From Chaetoderma sp. LZ-2023a (lineage: Eukaryota > Mollusca > Caudofoveata > Chaetodermatida > Chaetodermatidae): a stretch of DNA of 64,000 nt. Numbering within the stretch: the first letter of the stretch is position 1; each line of letters begins with the position of its first letter. Position numbers and translations under genes: made by a program. The stretch lies in NCBI GenBank assembly GCA_034401795.1, contig CM067360.1, forward strand, positions 48,570,133 through 48,634,132, in the 5' to 3' direction. Below the pieces are notes generated by a model. That model was not told where the DNA came from. It ran no database searches and saw only the letters and a list, made by a program, of their open reading frames with translations. This document shows positions 30,201-41,726 of the stretch, one piece after another.

Positions 30201-31424
30201 TTATACTAGTTGCGACTCGTAGCTAAAAACAAGCGAAAAATCCAAATTGCTAAACCTTTTTGCTTCGGTATATGTAAGCGATATAGGCCTACCACTTCGA
30301 GAGTGTCTCGTACAACTACTATCTCTTATCTACATTCTCACAATTGGTGAATGGTCTGGTCTGTGAGACCAATGCTTTTACCAATGCTTCAGGGTTTGTT
30401 CTGCTTGTGTCCGAATTGTAGGGTATATATTTGATGGATGTGCCGTTTATGTGCCGCGTCTAGGTGAGTTACTCCGTGGGGAAGGGGGTGAATGGCTTCT
30501 CATAACCTTTCGACTTAATTTATTAACATAGAATGCAAGAAATATTTTTCGCCAATGGACTGAAATTTCATCTATAAATGGTTCATATGTGCACCCTTCC
30601 ATACACGTTATCTTTCTCAATGCATTGTAGACATAGATATAATGCAAATAGGCTATGTTTTGTAGCCCATCTCATTCTTTGTGAAGAGGAAATGATGTCT
30701 TTAATTTAATACAGTCGCTTCCTCTTGGCGACTGTAATGCATTCTTCTAAAGGTATATTGTCAGTGGAATGTCCAGCTGTTGATCATCCTGTCTACTTCC
30801 CTTTCATTGTTACGGCCAAATTATTATATTTTCACAACATATTGGGTATCTGAGACTAGTTCACGTCTTTGTGTTGTGTTTCGGCTTGGCAGTCGATCTG
30901 TTATTCTTTACCAGTCTCACAAAGACGTCTGCGCTTCTACTACGTTAGTACGTACGCACTTGTTCGTAGCGTATAAAGTCGGTTTGCCGGTCCGCTTGTC
31001 GGACGGCCTGTTATTGTTACATTTCTGTCAAAGCCATCTGTGTCGCAATGAAGATGTGTCACGTTTAGGGAAAGGTAGATAGATATATTCGCTGTTAGAT
31101 CTATAGATTCTATGTACGGCATCATGAGTTTAAACCCGCTACTAGCATCTGATCTTTTGCGGGCACTCGCTAGAAGATGCAATTTCAAAAGCATTGAAAG
31201 CGTAAAAAGAGATTTTACGGCAGAACTGCACCGTTTCACAGAGAGCGCACAAGAACAGTCGGTTACAATCACCGTTGGCCCACATTTATGCACCCTAAAA
31301 GTGCTATGTTATGGTCATGCCAGTAGCTGCATGGTTGCATACATTGGAAAAAAGTCTGGAAGTATAAAGTGAACTTGAACATGTAGCGTTACTATAATTC
31401 TTTGCAGCTTATCCATTCATCAAC
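30201..31424. other. Unassigned noncoding sequence
   Basis: Frames at 30780-31082 and 31112-31372 are short and without recognised domains; not called. Confidence 0.3.
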
Positions 31425-31632
31425 TGACGTCTTATGAGTGATGATAATATGACGTCATAATTAACTAAGTGACGTGTAGGATGGCGACATATTTTATTAT
31501 GGTATGAATGACTCGATTTAGTCCGTCTTTAACGCTTAATAGTCCGACACGTTGTACGAATTGTAGATCTTTACCATTTAATAAACATTATGTCGAATAT
31601 TTTGAAACTAATTTGACCGGGCGCTGTTGCTG
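31425..31632 (+). repeat. Palindrome-cored element, copy 7 (forward), cut by the assembly gap
   Basis: CTGACGTC, TGACGTCATAATTAACTAAG, GTCCGTCTTTAACGCTTAAT and the left hairpin arm through GGGCGCTGTTGCTG, where sequence turns to N. Confidence 0.78.
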
Positions 31633-32132
31633 NNNNNNNNNNNNNNNNNNNNNNNNNNNNNNNNNNNNNNNNNNNNNNNNNNNNNNNNNNNNNNNNNNNN
31701 NNNNNNNNNNNNNNNNNNNNNNNNNNNNNNNNNNNNNNNNNNNNNNNNNNNNNNNNNNNNNNNNNNNNNNNNNNNNNNNNNNNNNNNNNNNNNNNNNNNN
31801 NNNNNNNNNNNNNNNNNNNNNNNNNNNNNNNNNNNNNNNNNNNNNNNNNNNNNNNNNNNNNNNNNNNNNNNNNNNNNNNNNNNNNNNNNNNNNNNNNNNN
31901 NNNNNNNNNNNNNNNNNNNNNNNNNNNNNNNNNNNNNNNNNNNNNNNNNNNNNNNNNNNNNNNNNNNNNNNNNNNNNNNNNNNNNNNNNNNNNNNNNNNN
32001 NNNNNNNNNNNNNNNNNNNNNNNNNNNNNNNNNNNNNNNNNNNNNNNNNNNNNNNNNNNNNNNNNNNNNNNNNNNNNNNNNNNNNNNNNNNNNNNNNNNN
32101 NNNNNNNNNNNNNNNNNNNNNNNNNNNNNNNN
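31633..32132. other. Assembly gap (500 N)
   Basis: Exactly 500 N, a conventional gap size. It begins at the tip of a hairpin. Confidence 0.98.
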
Positions 32133-32420
32133 CATTGTTCATGTCGGAGCTAGATACGTTACTGCGTATCGCGACGTCAACCGACATGAGACGTAATTCA
32201 AATATGATGTCATGTACTTGAGTGACGGATCCAATCCCTCCACTATAATTTGAGGCGAACACCCGAATCCCATGCAGGTAAACTGTTGAATATTTTGAAA
32301 TTAATTCGACTCGTTTGCGTGAGGAAGCGGGGTAGGTAGGTGTAGAGTGTTTCTGCCTATCAACAGAATAGTTATTAAATCGTAAATCCATCTAGGATAT
32401 AGCCTACAATTCGTACAATT
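32133..32420 (-). repeat. Palindrome-cored element, copy 8 (reverse, damaged)
   Basis: GTAAACTGTTGAATATTTTG at 32278 begins a hairpin arm; TCAACAGAATAGTTATTAAA and CCTACAATTCGTACAATT follow, then the element is interrupted by the start of copy 9 at 32421. TTTTGAAATTAATTCGACTC is diverged. Confidence 0.6.
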
Positions 32421-33157
32421 AACCTTTCCAGGTTTAGTTATGGCCCGCCCATCTCTAGCTAAGTTCCACCTACACATCGCTCGTGTTGGTATCGATCGAT
32501 TTCTGAACGTCCTGAATATCAATTTCCAGAAATGTATGCAGGTAAGCTGTTGAATATTTTGAAACTAATTTGACTGGGTGCTGTTGCTTCCCAAAGTAGA
32601 AACGGTGCCCAGTCAGATTAGTTTCAAAATATTCAACAGCATATTTATTAAATAGCAAGGACCTGCAATTCGTACAACGTGTCGGACTATTAAAGGTGCA
32701 TATTCACAGCAAAATTAATGAAAATAAACTTGTTTAAATTATATACTTTTAGAGGCTTAAACTGTGAGCCTATATGTAATGAAACGAAATAAATCTTAAC
32801 ATATGATGATTTCATGCCATATAAATTAATCTAATTTTTTAAGTTGCGAAACTGAAATAGAGGCTCGTGCCTCTATTTCAGTTTCGCAACTTAAAAAATT
32901 AGATTAATTTATATGGCATGAAATCATCATATGTTAAGATTTATTTCATTTCATTACATATAGACACACAATTTATGCCTATAAAATAATACAATTTTAA
33001 CCATTTTATTTTCAAGCATTCTGGTGTGAATATGCACCTTTAAGTGTTTAAGACGGAGTAAATCAAGTCATTCATGTTGTAATTGACTATGGCGTCATCC
33101 TGCACGTCACATAGTTAATTATGACGTCATATGATGGATGGATGAACTGGAAAGCTT
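32421..33157 (-). repeat. Palindrome-cored element, copy 9 (reverse, full length) carrying an inserted MITE
   Basis: Starts AACCTTTCCAGGTTTAGTTA, hairpin 32549-32637, then TGTCGGACTATTAA. The 346-bp MITE-a follows, then GTGTTTAAGACGG, TGACGTCATATGATGG and a GGAAAG end. Removing MITE-a and one TTAA leaves about 387 bp, close to the 396 bp of copy 61720-62115. Confidence 0.82.
32690..33043. mobile_element. TTAA-flanked foldback MITE (MITE-a), 346 bp
   Basis: TTAA at 32690-32693 and 33040-33043. Element 32694-33039 starts AGGTGCATATTCACA and ends TGTGAATATGCACCT. Arms of 171 bases each surround a 4-base loop TCGT (32865-32868); the inner 90 bases are nearly perfect, the outer parts diverged. 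The empty site is known from paralogues (for example 61840-61865). Confidence 0.9.
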
Positions 33158-33445
33158 TGACCATGTTTGGTGTCGGTCAGTCCAAAAATAACAAAGCGTG
33201 GTTAAGATACGAGTTCCATTACCGCCTAGAAACCCCTGGCCTATGCACAGCCAGTGCCCCAACACTTACCGTGTGGGATTGCAGGCACGGTTACAACCAA
33301 TGTCTACCGTAAACGCTCAACCAATACACTAGACATCTTCGTATATACCCCAAGCGACAGGCCAAGCCAAGAACTATTTAAAGGTAATATGAAAACGATA
33401 CATAGCCAACACTCCAGTATACACAGAAGTTGTGGCTGCAGCCGC
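33158..33445. other. Unassigned noncoding sequence
   Basis: No feature recognised. Confidence 0.3.
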
Positions 33446-33474
33446 GGCTACAGATGCTGCTGCTGCTGCTGCTG

Positions 33475-33542
<68 letters not shown>

Positions 33543-33544
33543 AC

Positions 33545-33627
<83 letters not shown>

Positions 33628-33637
33628 CACTACAACG

Positions 33638-33733
<96 letters not shown>

Positions 33734-33735
33734 GT
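33446..33735. repeat. Compound triplet repeat (CTG)n(CCG)n(ACC)n(CTA)n
   Basis: Four phases of triplet in register, about 290 bases, with one CTACCACTACAACGA interruption near 33625. All frames give homopolymers and are artefacts. Confidence 0.93.
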
Positions 33736-35754
33736 TAAACCGCCCATTAGTGGAAGGTCCACACACCTAGGACAACCGCCGGCCCCTAGTAACACAGTTT
33801 GAACATCCTGACTGGGCATATCCGTGATTCTCGCTTGAGGGTTGCTGACGGCTCTTGATGCTGATTGTTGCTGTTTGTCAAGAATGCAACAATTCTAGGC
33901 ATGAATTGTCCTCAGTTCTCTGTGGAGGGTATGGATGCACCATATGGATGATGGCTAGTGATCGAGATGAGTATGATGACGTGAAATCTGGTCATAACAA
34001 TGTTGATAACGATACATATATTATAGTAGTACTTACTTATTAGAAATATTGTACATAGGTTCTCTATAAGACTGTCGTATTTTTATGAGATAAACTTGAT
34101 TGATAGTGCCACTATTACTGATGGCGTACACGGTCATACACAGAACGAGCGTGATATGATTGTGGTCATCTGTACCATACTAAATCTGACTGGCAAGCGA
34201 GGTGAGATAAAATAGCGCAAAACAGAGAATTAAATTTTATACTTTGAGCAGTTGTTTAAATATTAACTCATATAAATGTAATTCAAACGACTATTAGTTT
34301 ATTTTGAATAGTTACTCACTTCTAGCCATAAAATCTCGAACTCTTTCAAAGTGAATGAGAAAAGTGGATAGGGCCTACATCAATCAAACTGTTAACAAAT
34401 TTAATGCACTTCATAGCTCATAATATGCATATAATATAATTTATATAACCTTTGTTTAAACCTAACATATTCATCATTGTAATGGACTTTACGATGCAGT
34501 TATAAGTTGTATGCCCTATTAATTATTTTACCAGACGGTAGTCAGTGTAGTATATAAAAGTCCCGATACATTCGCTTCCGGTACATTATTTCATATTCCA
34601 AAGACCTTTTTTGTTATTTCAAATATTTCAAACTGCATTGGATTTTAAATAACATATATAATCACATTGCTACATTAACATCAATATTTCGTGCTACGCT
34701 TCGACCCATGACCCAAGTGAAATAAACATGCTGTCACCCAGTCGTATGTCTTTGATGAATTTATAATTTAATGCGCATTCTTTTGAATTTTCTTAACTGT
34801 TCAGACTTGGCGATAGTGCGATTTCAAAACAGCCATACGGCTAAGCTATTGCAAATTCAAATGTTAATTTGATTGTAAATTATCGTAGTTCTGGCGAGAA
34901 ATAAATAACTGCAAACTAAAGTAATGTGGAAACATTCAACATAATATCGTATTCAAAGCGCAACAGCTATATGCTCAGGGAATTTAGAATTTAACTAAGG
35001 AATGAGAGAATTAAACAGGGCACCTCTAGTAGGAGGGTCTGTTCATGGCATTTGGATGGGTGTCTTTCCCCTGGGAAATTGTACACATGAGATTCGTTGA
35101 AAATCAATTTCCTGCATTCTGAGTGATAAAAAATATCTGTTTCGCGCTAACACATTTATCAATATGATCTACGCACAATGCATACTACGGATGTGAGGGT
35201 AACATGGTGCTAGTGACATACATAGGTATACGGGTCAGATCCATCAAGTGCTGACAAATAGAACCGCCACTTTCATTCCAAACATGCTTCTCAAAACATC
35301 TGCTTTTCGAAAAGATGGTGGATGCCCCTTCTCCGCCCAGAGTCACAACATTACCCACCCACCCCACCCCTTCGCCTACCCTATGTGGCATATACCTAAT
35401 GTCGCTACTTCAGAATGAGGGTTGGCCAGTTGTAAGAATGGCTTTCCACAATATATAGCATGGTAGAACATGCTGATGTTGTTCTAACGGAAACTGGTGA
35501 CATCACAGTCAATTTCTCAGAACGAATCCTCACTGCGCAATAAGCAATCTATCATGTCAGAGAGCTTTTAAATAGTTACCTCTCTCTACACGGGCTTTGG
35601 TGAAACTAATATGTATCCTAGACCACAATATTATATTGAAGCGATTTTGACATGTTCAAATTTGGCAGGTAATATTTTGAGGCGGGTTTATGGAACCATC
35701 ATCGTACCGGAATAAAATTCAATACATAAGCAAGGATAATTCAAAGTCTTTTGA
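33736..35754. other. Unassigned AT-rich noncoding sequence
   Basis: A TATATAAAAG box near 34552 looks like a core promoter, but no downstream ORF supports a gene. The rest shows nothing recognisable. Confidence 0.3.
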
Positions 35755-36225
35755 AATCAACAAATTTCATCACATCTAGGCTGATGTCGCAATCAACATG
35801 CATAATGGATAACGTATCTAAGTCCCTCATGAACATTGAATAGTCCGTCAAGTACGAATTGTATGTTTTACTATGCAATAAACATTCTTTTGAAGATTTT
35901 GAAAATGATTTGGTTGGGCGCTCTTGCTGCGTTGGGCGCTCTTGCTGCCATATTGCATCCTTAATACAGAGAATCCCAAATTCAAGGAAACTAGCATATA
36001 CATGTAACTTGTTGAATATTTTGAAACTAAATTCAGGGGATCATGTTGCTGCATATGGCAGCAACAGCGCCCAACCAAATCATTTTCAAAATATTCAAAA
36101 GAATGTTTATTGCATAGTAAAAACATACAATTCGTACTTGACGGACTAGGCAATGCTCCTGAGGGACTTAGATACGTCATACATTATTCATATTGATTGT
36201 GACATCAGCCTAGATATGATGAAAT
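35755..36225. repeat. Long imperfect palindrome made of palindrome-cored element arms, copy 10
   Basis: AAATTTCATCACATCTAGGC at 35762 and its inverted partner near 36215 bound two arms of roughly 150-190 bases, each with GTCCGTCAAGTACGAATTGT and a hairpin arm. A separate insertion of hairpin-like sequence fills the centre (35960-36060). Confidence 0.7.
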
Positions 36226-37184
36226 TGGTTGGTTTCAATAAAGTGTACGATTTGAGTTTTCGACACAGACCTCCTAAGATGAGTCATCCCCAATAAACAG
36301 AAACGATTAAGCGACGACCGAATATGAATTGAGTATAGACATGCACGAGACGAATGGTTTTGTCTACGAAGAGATAGAATAAGATACACCAGCGCGCATG
36401 CATTGATGGGTTGTCAGATTGAAAGATCCGGTGCTTACATGAAAAGCCTAATTTCTAGCCATTTGTAAAAAAAATTAATTAATTAAATAACATAGAATAA
36501 TAAAGATATAGTGGAAGGGAAAGGTTCCGATGTTGATGTTGAGGAGGGATAATTCCCGATTAGGACAGGAATCTGTGTGGATTTACTATATAATTTCAAT
36601 AGTGACAGCTCGGGACATAGTAAAATAAGTAAGTCTTGTGTAGCAGTCAGCCCTTTTAGTACGAATACATCAGCGTTATTCCCTCCCGTGTTCCAAATAT
36701 TTAGCTTTTATTTAAAGTTACACATGAATCCTACTTGGTGCACGAAACCTGATTCATCTAGTATTAGTGGTATGGTTGGCGTACATATCACATGCGCCTT
36801 AATGTTTAGAAACATTCAGAAATAGCAATAAACATATGTTGCCCGTTATGAATCAGGTGCTCGTCTTGCAACATCTTATAAAGGTTTAGTTTAACTACTT
36901 AGTATAAGTTATCGCGTTACCACCATAGCTCACTAGCATTCCGACTACGTTTTGGGATAACATTGGGGGAATAATTAGACTTGTAATCCCCGGAGATAGG
37001 ATCGTGGATACCTGCCTGTCTATCTAGTCTTCTTCCGGACAATGGCCTATGTAGCCGTCTTGCGAACCTGAGCCCTAAAAATCATCATATTAGCTAGGTA
37101 CGGTGAACAGAATAGATCAGTCAGGGACATAAAGAACGTAAGCACGTAAGCTAGACTCAATATATATTCTCATGGCAATTGCAT
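36226..37184. other. Unassigned noncoding sequence
   Basis: No gene recognised; short frame 36577-36825 lacks features. Confidence 0.3.
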
Positions 37185-38790
37185 TGGCTATAAATCGGAA
37201 ATGAAAGATTACTAATAGATTTAGATGTTATAATAGAGGATAAAATACATTTGTTCCCAAAATTCGGGTGTCAAAAAGCCGCATACAAATCCATAATTAG
37301 CGTGCTCAGAAATGCTCGCTTTAGACTGACGATACTTAGGCAAAAATAACAATATACAAGAGTGTTGAGAGCCATTCGGAGTGCCAGGACACATCGTGCA
37401 AGAAAGAAAGAGATGGGAACTGATTTGTCCTCTCCCTGTAGCTTCGTAATACTGTAAAACCAAGCACCACTTGCGACTTAGCGGGACAATCGCGAGGACT
37501 GTGCAATAATTTAGGCCTGTCGTTTCCCGGAACAACATTGAATCCTTTCTAATGACGAAAATTGTGCGTTTCGCTAATTCACATTGTGGCACTATATAAA
37601 TGTCGTCTAGCAATCAGCAACATATGTGTAACTACCATAGCAAATTGCGTGAATTCGGTCACACTGTTTCAGAGGAGATATGTGGGCGTACAGGTGGACA
37701 AATAGATGGTTGGACAGACAGAGAGGCGGATGTGGATGATTGCAATATCCCGGTAACCATCGACAAGTGGCAACGAGATACTATCAATTGTTTCATTGTC
37801 ACGTCCGTGGTGGTTCCGCCTACTATTGTGGCTCGTGCCAATATGGCAAGATCGTGTTGTACTGGTATCGTGTGTGGTCAATGTCACTGTCCGGAATGGA
37901 TTATTTAAGTTTTATGTTTATCAGAGTGTCTCTGACATTATGAATATGTCGGGAATGCCATGCCGGGAATAGAAATTATAATATCTATCTTCACTCGCCA
38001 GACAAAACGATCACAGTCTCTTACAGATAAGCTAAATGTAAATGGACATATAACGCTCATTTTATATGCAAATGATGGAATACCGTAATGGAAATGGTAT
38101 GTGCCAAGACATGGCCCAAACACGGCATCATCCATTTACTGACTGGTCATCAATTCTCTGTATGTTCGGTTTTCTAAATGCTTATGATCAATTGAATGGC
38201 TGGAGAATGAATGTTAGCGCGTAGGGTTCAGAGCGAGATTTACTCAGTATACATATTGGTAGTCGGGGACGAATGTCAATTGAGAAAGACAAATTTACTC
38301 AGTAGAAATGTGCTTTGAAATTAAATTATCGTCTATTCCCAAAATGATCATTCTAAATAAGTGATGGATATCATTGAATAAACTGACTGTAACATGCGGA
38401 GATGTGATTCTAAAAATAGTATGCTCTGGTCGTTATCTATAAGGAAGACTGTCTTTACACAAATTTTGTTCACGGAATTGGCAAATAGCTGTGTTTATTG
38501 GTTCAAATCAAGACAGACAGCTGCTAAACAGCGGCCAGACAGATTATATATATGGCTTAGCATATTTTTAATGTATTGGCGTTTATATGGAACGATCCCA
38601 ACATCATTGAATCCGAGCCATCGTTGCTGATAGACAAACAACATTCGGCTTAATTCAATATGCGTATTTATATTAAGAGAACCTGGCTAATGTGTCACCG
38701 CCTCGAGTAGTCCTGGAAAAGCCAAAGCAGCACTCGTCTTAACATGAATAATGGAACGAGGCGAGATTTATGTAGTTGTGTTATCGTACT
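37185..38790. repeat. 1.6-2.1 kb interspersed repeat, copy A
   Basis: Colinear with copy B (57765-59850): TATAATAGAGGATAAAA, ATCGACAAGTGGCAACGAGA (ATCGACGAGTGGCAACGATA in B), ATGGAAATGGTATGTGCCAA and TGGAACGAGGCGAGAT. Similarity stops at 38790 with GTACTCCT, where B continues TCTGTCGCTACAG. A frame common to A (37600-37908) and B (58291-58563) keeps VDDCNIPVTID but may reflect only DNA similarity. Confidence 0.75.
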
Positions 38791-38889
38791 CCTGTAACAC
38801 GGATCGACCGGACGGGTACGGACCGTCCCAGCCAGGTTGGGTGCGGGACGACCGTTCCGGGTGCGCTCCAAGTAGGATAGTACGGTTGG

Positions 38890-38925
38890 CTGGAGCATCC
38901 TGCTTCTGACGTCACGAGTAGTATA
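38890..38925 (+). promoter_or_regulatory. CRE plus TATA box promoter candidate
   Basis: TGACGTCAC followed 5 bases later by GTATAAAAGG, just downstream of where repeat A is interrupted. A very similar arrangement occurs at 49646. It could belong to an LTR or unknown element. Confidence 0.4.
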
Positions 38926-41018
38926 AAAGGGACGAGAAAACGAGAATCGAGAGCATCATCGCGTGGAAGCCGACTCGTCAAGAAGACAGCTGGACCAGCG
39001 CAGTGCTAGACGCGGGAGAACTGCTAACTGACTGTGGTACCTACATCACAGCAGTGCCTTTCGGAATTGAGATCTCCTGCGCCGGTAAGCAATCTTAAGA
39101 CATCCGCGATACGAATTTTGGATGCTTCCAGATGACCATCCAGGATGAATAATAAATTAATATAAGAACTCCCTTTCCGGAACTTTCTTAAAGGAGTTTC
39201 CTGTGGATGGGCCTTGCGGGCCCGATGTGTTTCTACGGGATGTAAAGCTGATGGCGATTCTTGCTGGATAACTCGCCGGAGCATGCTGAAATTTGGTATC
39301 ACACTTCCACGTTGCATGTCGCATGTGTTAATTAACTTTTAGACAATAGTCTGGTGGGACTCTGCTTGGTGCATCGCAAGAGCTATGCGACCTATCCCGT
39401 ACTGTGTAACCAGTTATTGTACATTCATATTTAATTACAAATATAGCCCTCTTTGTTAATGGGCAACTTTCAAGCTACCGTCTGGAGAGTGGGCCGCATC
39501 AACAGGCTGCCTGCGGAAATCTTCCCTGCGTGCAGGATCGTGCCATCTTGCGCTACTCAATTGTAGCATATCAATTTCAGTGATTTATGAACTCTTACTG
39601 TACCAATGACCAATAGGTACTCAAGTAACTATACTATTGTGCATATTATTATTTCCGTAAATGGTTCTGATGACCAATAGATACCTACCCAGTCTTTCCG
39701 ACCGCATTTTTATACTTTCTGTTTCTTACTGTACATATTATTTAACAGCACCGTAAGGTCCTATGATCTGTGATATATCGTTAGCACTGTGTTAGTTAGT
39801 TGTGCATCTGGCAAGTGGCCATCCTAGTTATTATGTTTTGTTTCTATATGAAAACTCTAGGGCGCATTACGCTAGGCTATACTATACAGCAACATTATAT
39901 CTGCACCACTATATTCCCCCAGCATCAATTTTACACTGAGGTCACTGATCATGCTCCAAATGTTCGAGCCTGACATGTGACCGACTAAACCTGGCTATTC
40001 TTGACAGGATAGGTTTAAGGTAGTTAGGGACAATCTCTCCACAATAAGGCTGTAGTGGATATCTAACACCACGCGCTGGCTAGGTTGTGTAAAATTGGCC
40101 TCTTATTAATATCGAGTGATTGTCCCTTTCTACGCTCCTCCAGCCGCAAGGCGTAATAATTGTCTGACGTTAGCAGGATCCGACTTTGGGAAACTATTGA
40201 GGTTTCCGAGCGGTGATAACTAAAGTGTCGATTTACATACACCTCCACCAGTATCCTCTGATACCAGTTAGTTTAGATTCCCCCGCCAATGTAGGAAGCA
40301 CTGCGAAAAGAAATTATATTATGTGGCTTCGCCCTGCGGTGTATCTCTGGACATTCTGGAACTTAACCCTAATGACAGGTAATATGTTAATTCCGTAACA
40401 CACGGGTGATGGACGAGATGCAGATCTCCATCTAACTCGTTGTATTGGCTGGATGAGGTATTAGAACCCACCACATCAATACGGGAAGGTCACTAGTGAT
40501 GGATATCTGTCTCTTACTCCCCACCATAAATGATATTGCACTTTCTAAATTGCTTTTGTGAACTGTAAACTTGTTCTAGTGATGTTATATGTCGCTATGG
40601 TGGAATGGTGACCGGATCTTCATATGATTCTGGAGCTATTGCTCCATAACATGTACATGCCCTGTCTTTCTGTGGAAGATGTTATGCGGGGCGAGCTTCG
40701 GGAAGCTGGGCATCTTCGCCAGTTAGATATCTGTGTCTAAAGATAGGTAGGAATCACTGCCACTTGCGGCTAAAGCTTGAAATTGTATCGAATAACCAAA
40801 TGGTAGGTTAGAATGTAGCAGAAGGCCTGCATAAATAAAGCGGCAGCTACCAATACAGTATCTTTGGACCTACATAAGGCTGGGACCTGTGAATTATTCT
40901 GAAATCATCCAACCCGTCTTCACGTAAATCAGTGTGCGTCACATTAATTATGGCTTCACTGGGATTGACTAGCACTTAGCTTTTTGTTTGAAGAAAAGAG
41001 TGGCCCTTTTTGCCATCT
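38926..41018. other. Unassigned sequence, possibly retroelement leader or LTR
   Basis: No supported gene. GATGACCAATAGATAC (39670) and AATGACCAATAGGTAC (39605) are near-repeats. No LTR pair with the downstream side of the Gypsy element could be matched by eye. Confidence 0.3.
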
Positions 41019-41029
41019 GTGTGCGTGTG

Positions 41030-41069
<40 letters not shown>

Positions 41070-41130
41070 TGGGTGCGTGCGTGCGTGCGTGCGTGCGTGG
41101 GTGCGTGCGTGCGTGCGTGCGTGTGTGTTA
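41019..41130. repeat. (GTGC)n tetranucleotide repeat
   Basis: About 27 units of GTGC with two GGTGC variants. Confidence 0.93.
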
Positions 41131-41726
41131 GGGGTATAATTGGTTTATATTAAACTATTAAGTAGCCTCGTTATGATGCTCCCGATGCTCCCTTGCGGGG
41201 ATACCTCTGCGGATTTACGAGTCTGTGTGGTACCTTCGGCGAGACCACGCAGAAAGAACACCGGATAGCTCTATGTACGGTATTATTTGCTCATTACTGT
41301 CAAATGAGTAGCATTGTTTGTATAGTTATTAATTGTGACTGTTTAAATATATTATCATGTCCAGACATTTAAATTAGTTAATTGACAATCATACCGGTGA
41401 CACAAACAGTTGGGATGAGACCGTGAGGCAATGGTCGCACAGCCCCACTGGAATGTGAATGCTCCACAAGCTCTAGAGGCTCGTCTTTGTACCTTCCGGA
41501 GAGACGCGATACGGGATCCGCAACCCCGAGAACCGCAGCTAACCAGCCCTCCAGCGCATCCTGTGCATGCAGTGCAACAGAGTTGAGCAACATGGCGGAC
41601 CAGCACGTATCCCCGCGAGCTACAAGTGGTGCCTGATGTGGGGCTTGAACGAGAAGCGAACCCACGCCAACTCTCAACACATGTGAGTTTCATTCTCCTT
41701 CATCAGACAGCCAGCTCTCCCTAGAC

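Noticed and set aside
31508..32391. ORFs through the N block
   Set aside because: Unknown bases, not sequence.
33254..33802. Long poly-Thr/Tyr/Leu/Ser/Ala frames
   Set aside because: Triplet microsatellite; every frame is open and homopolymeric.
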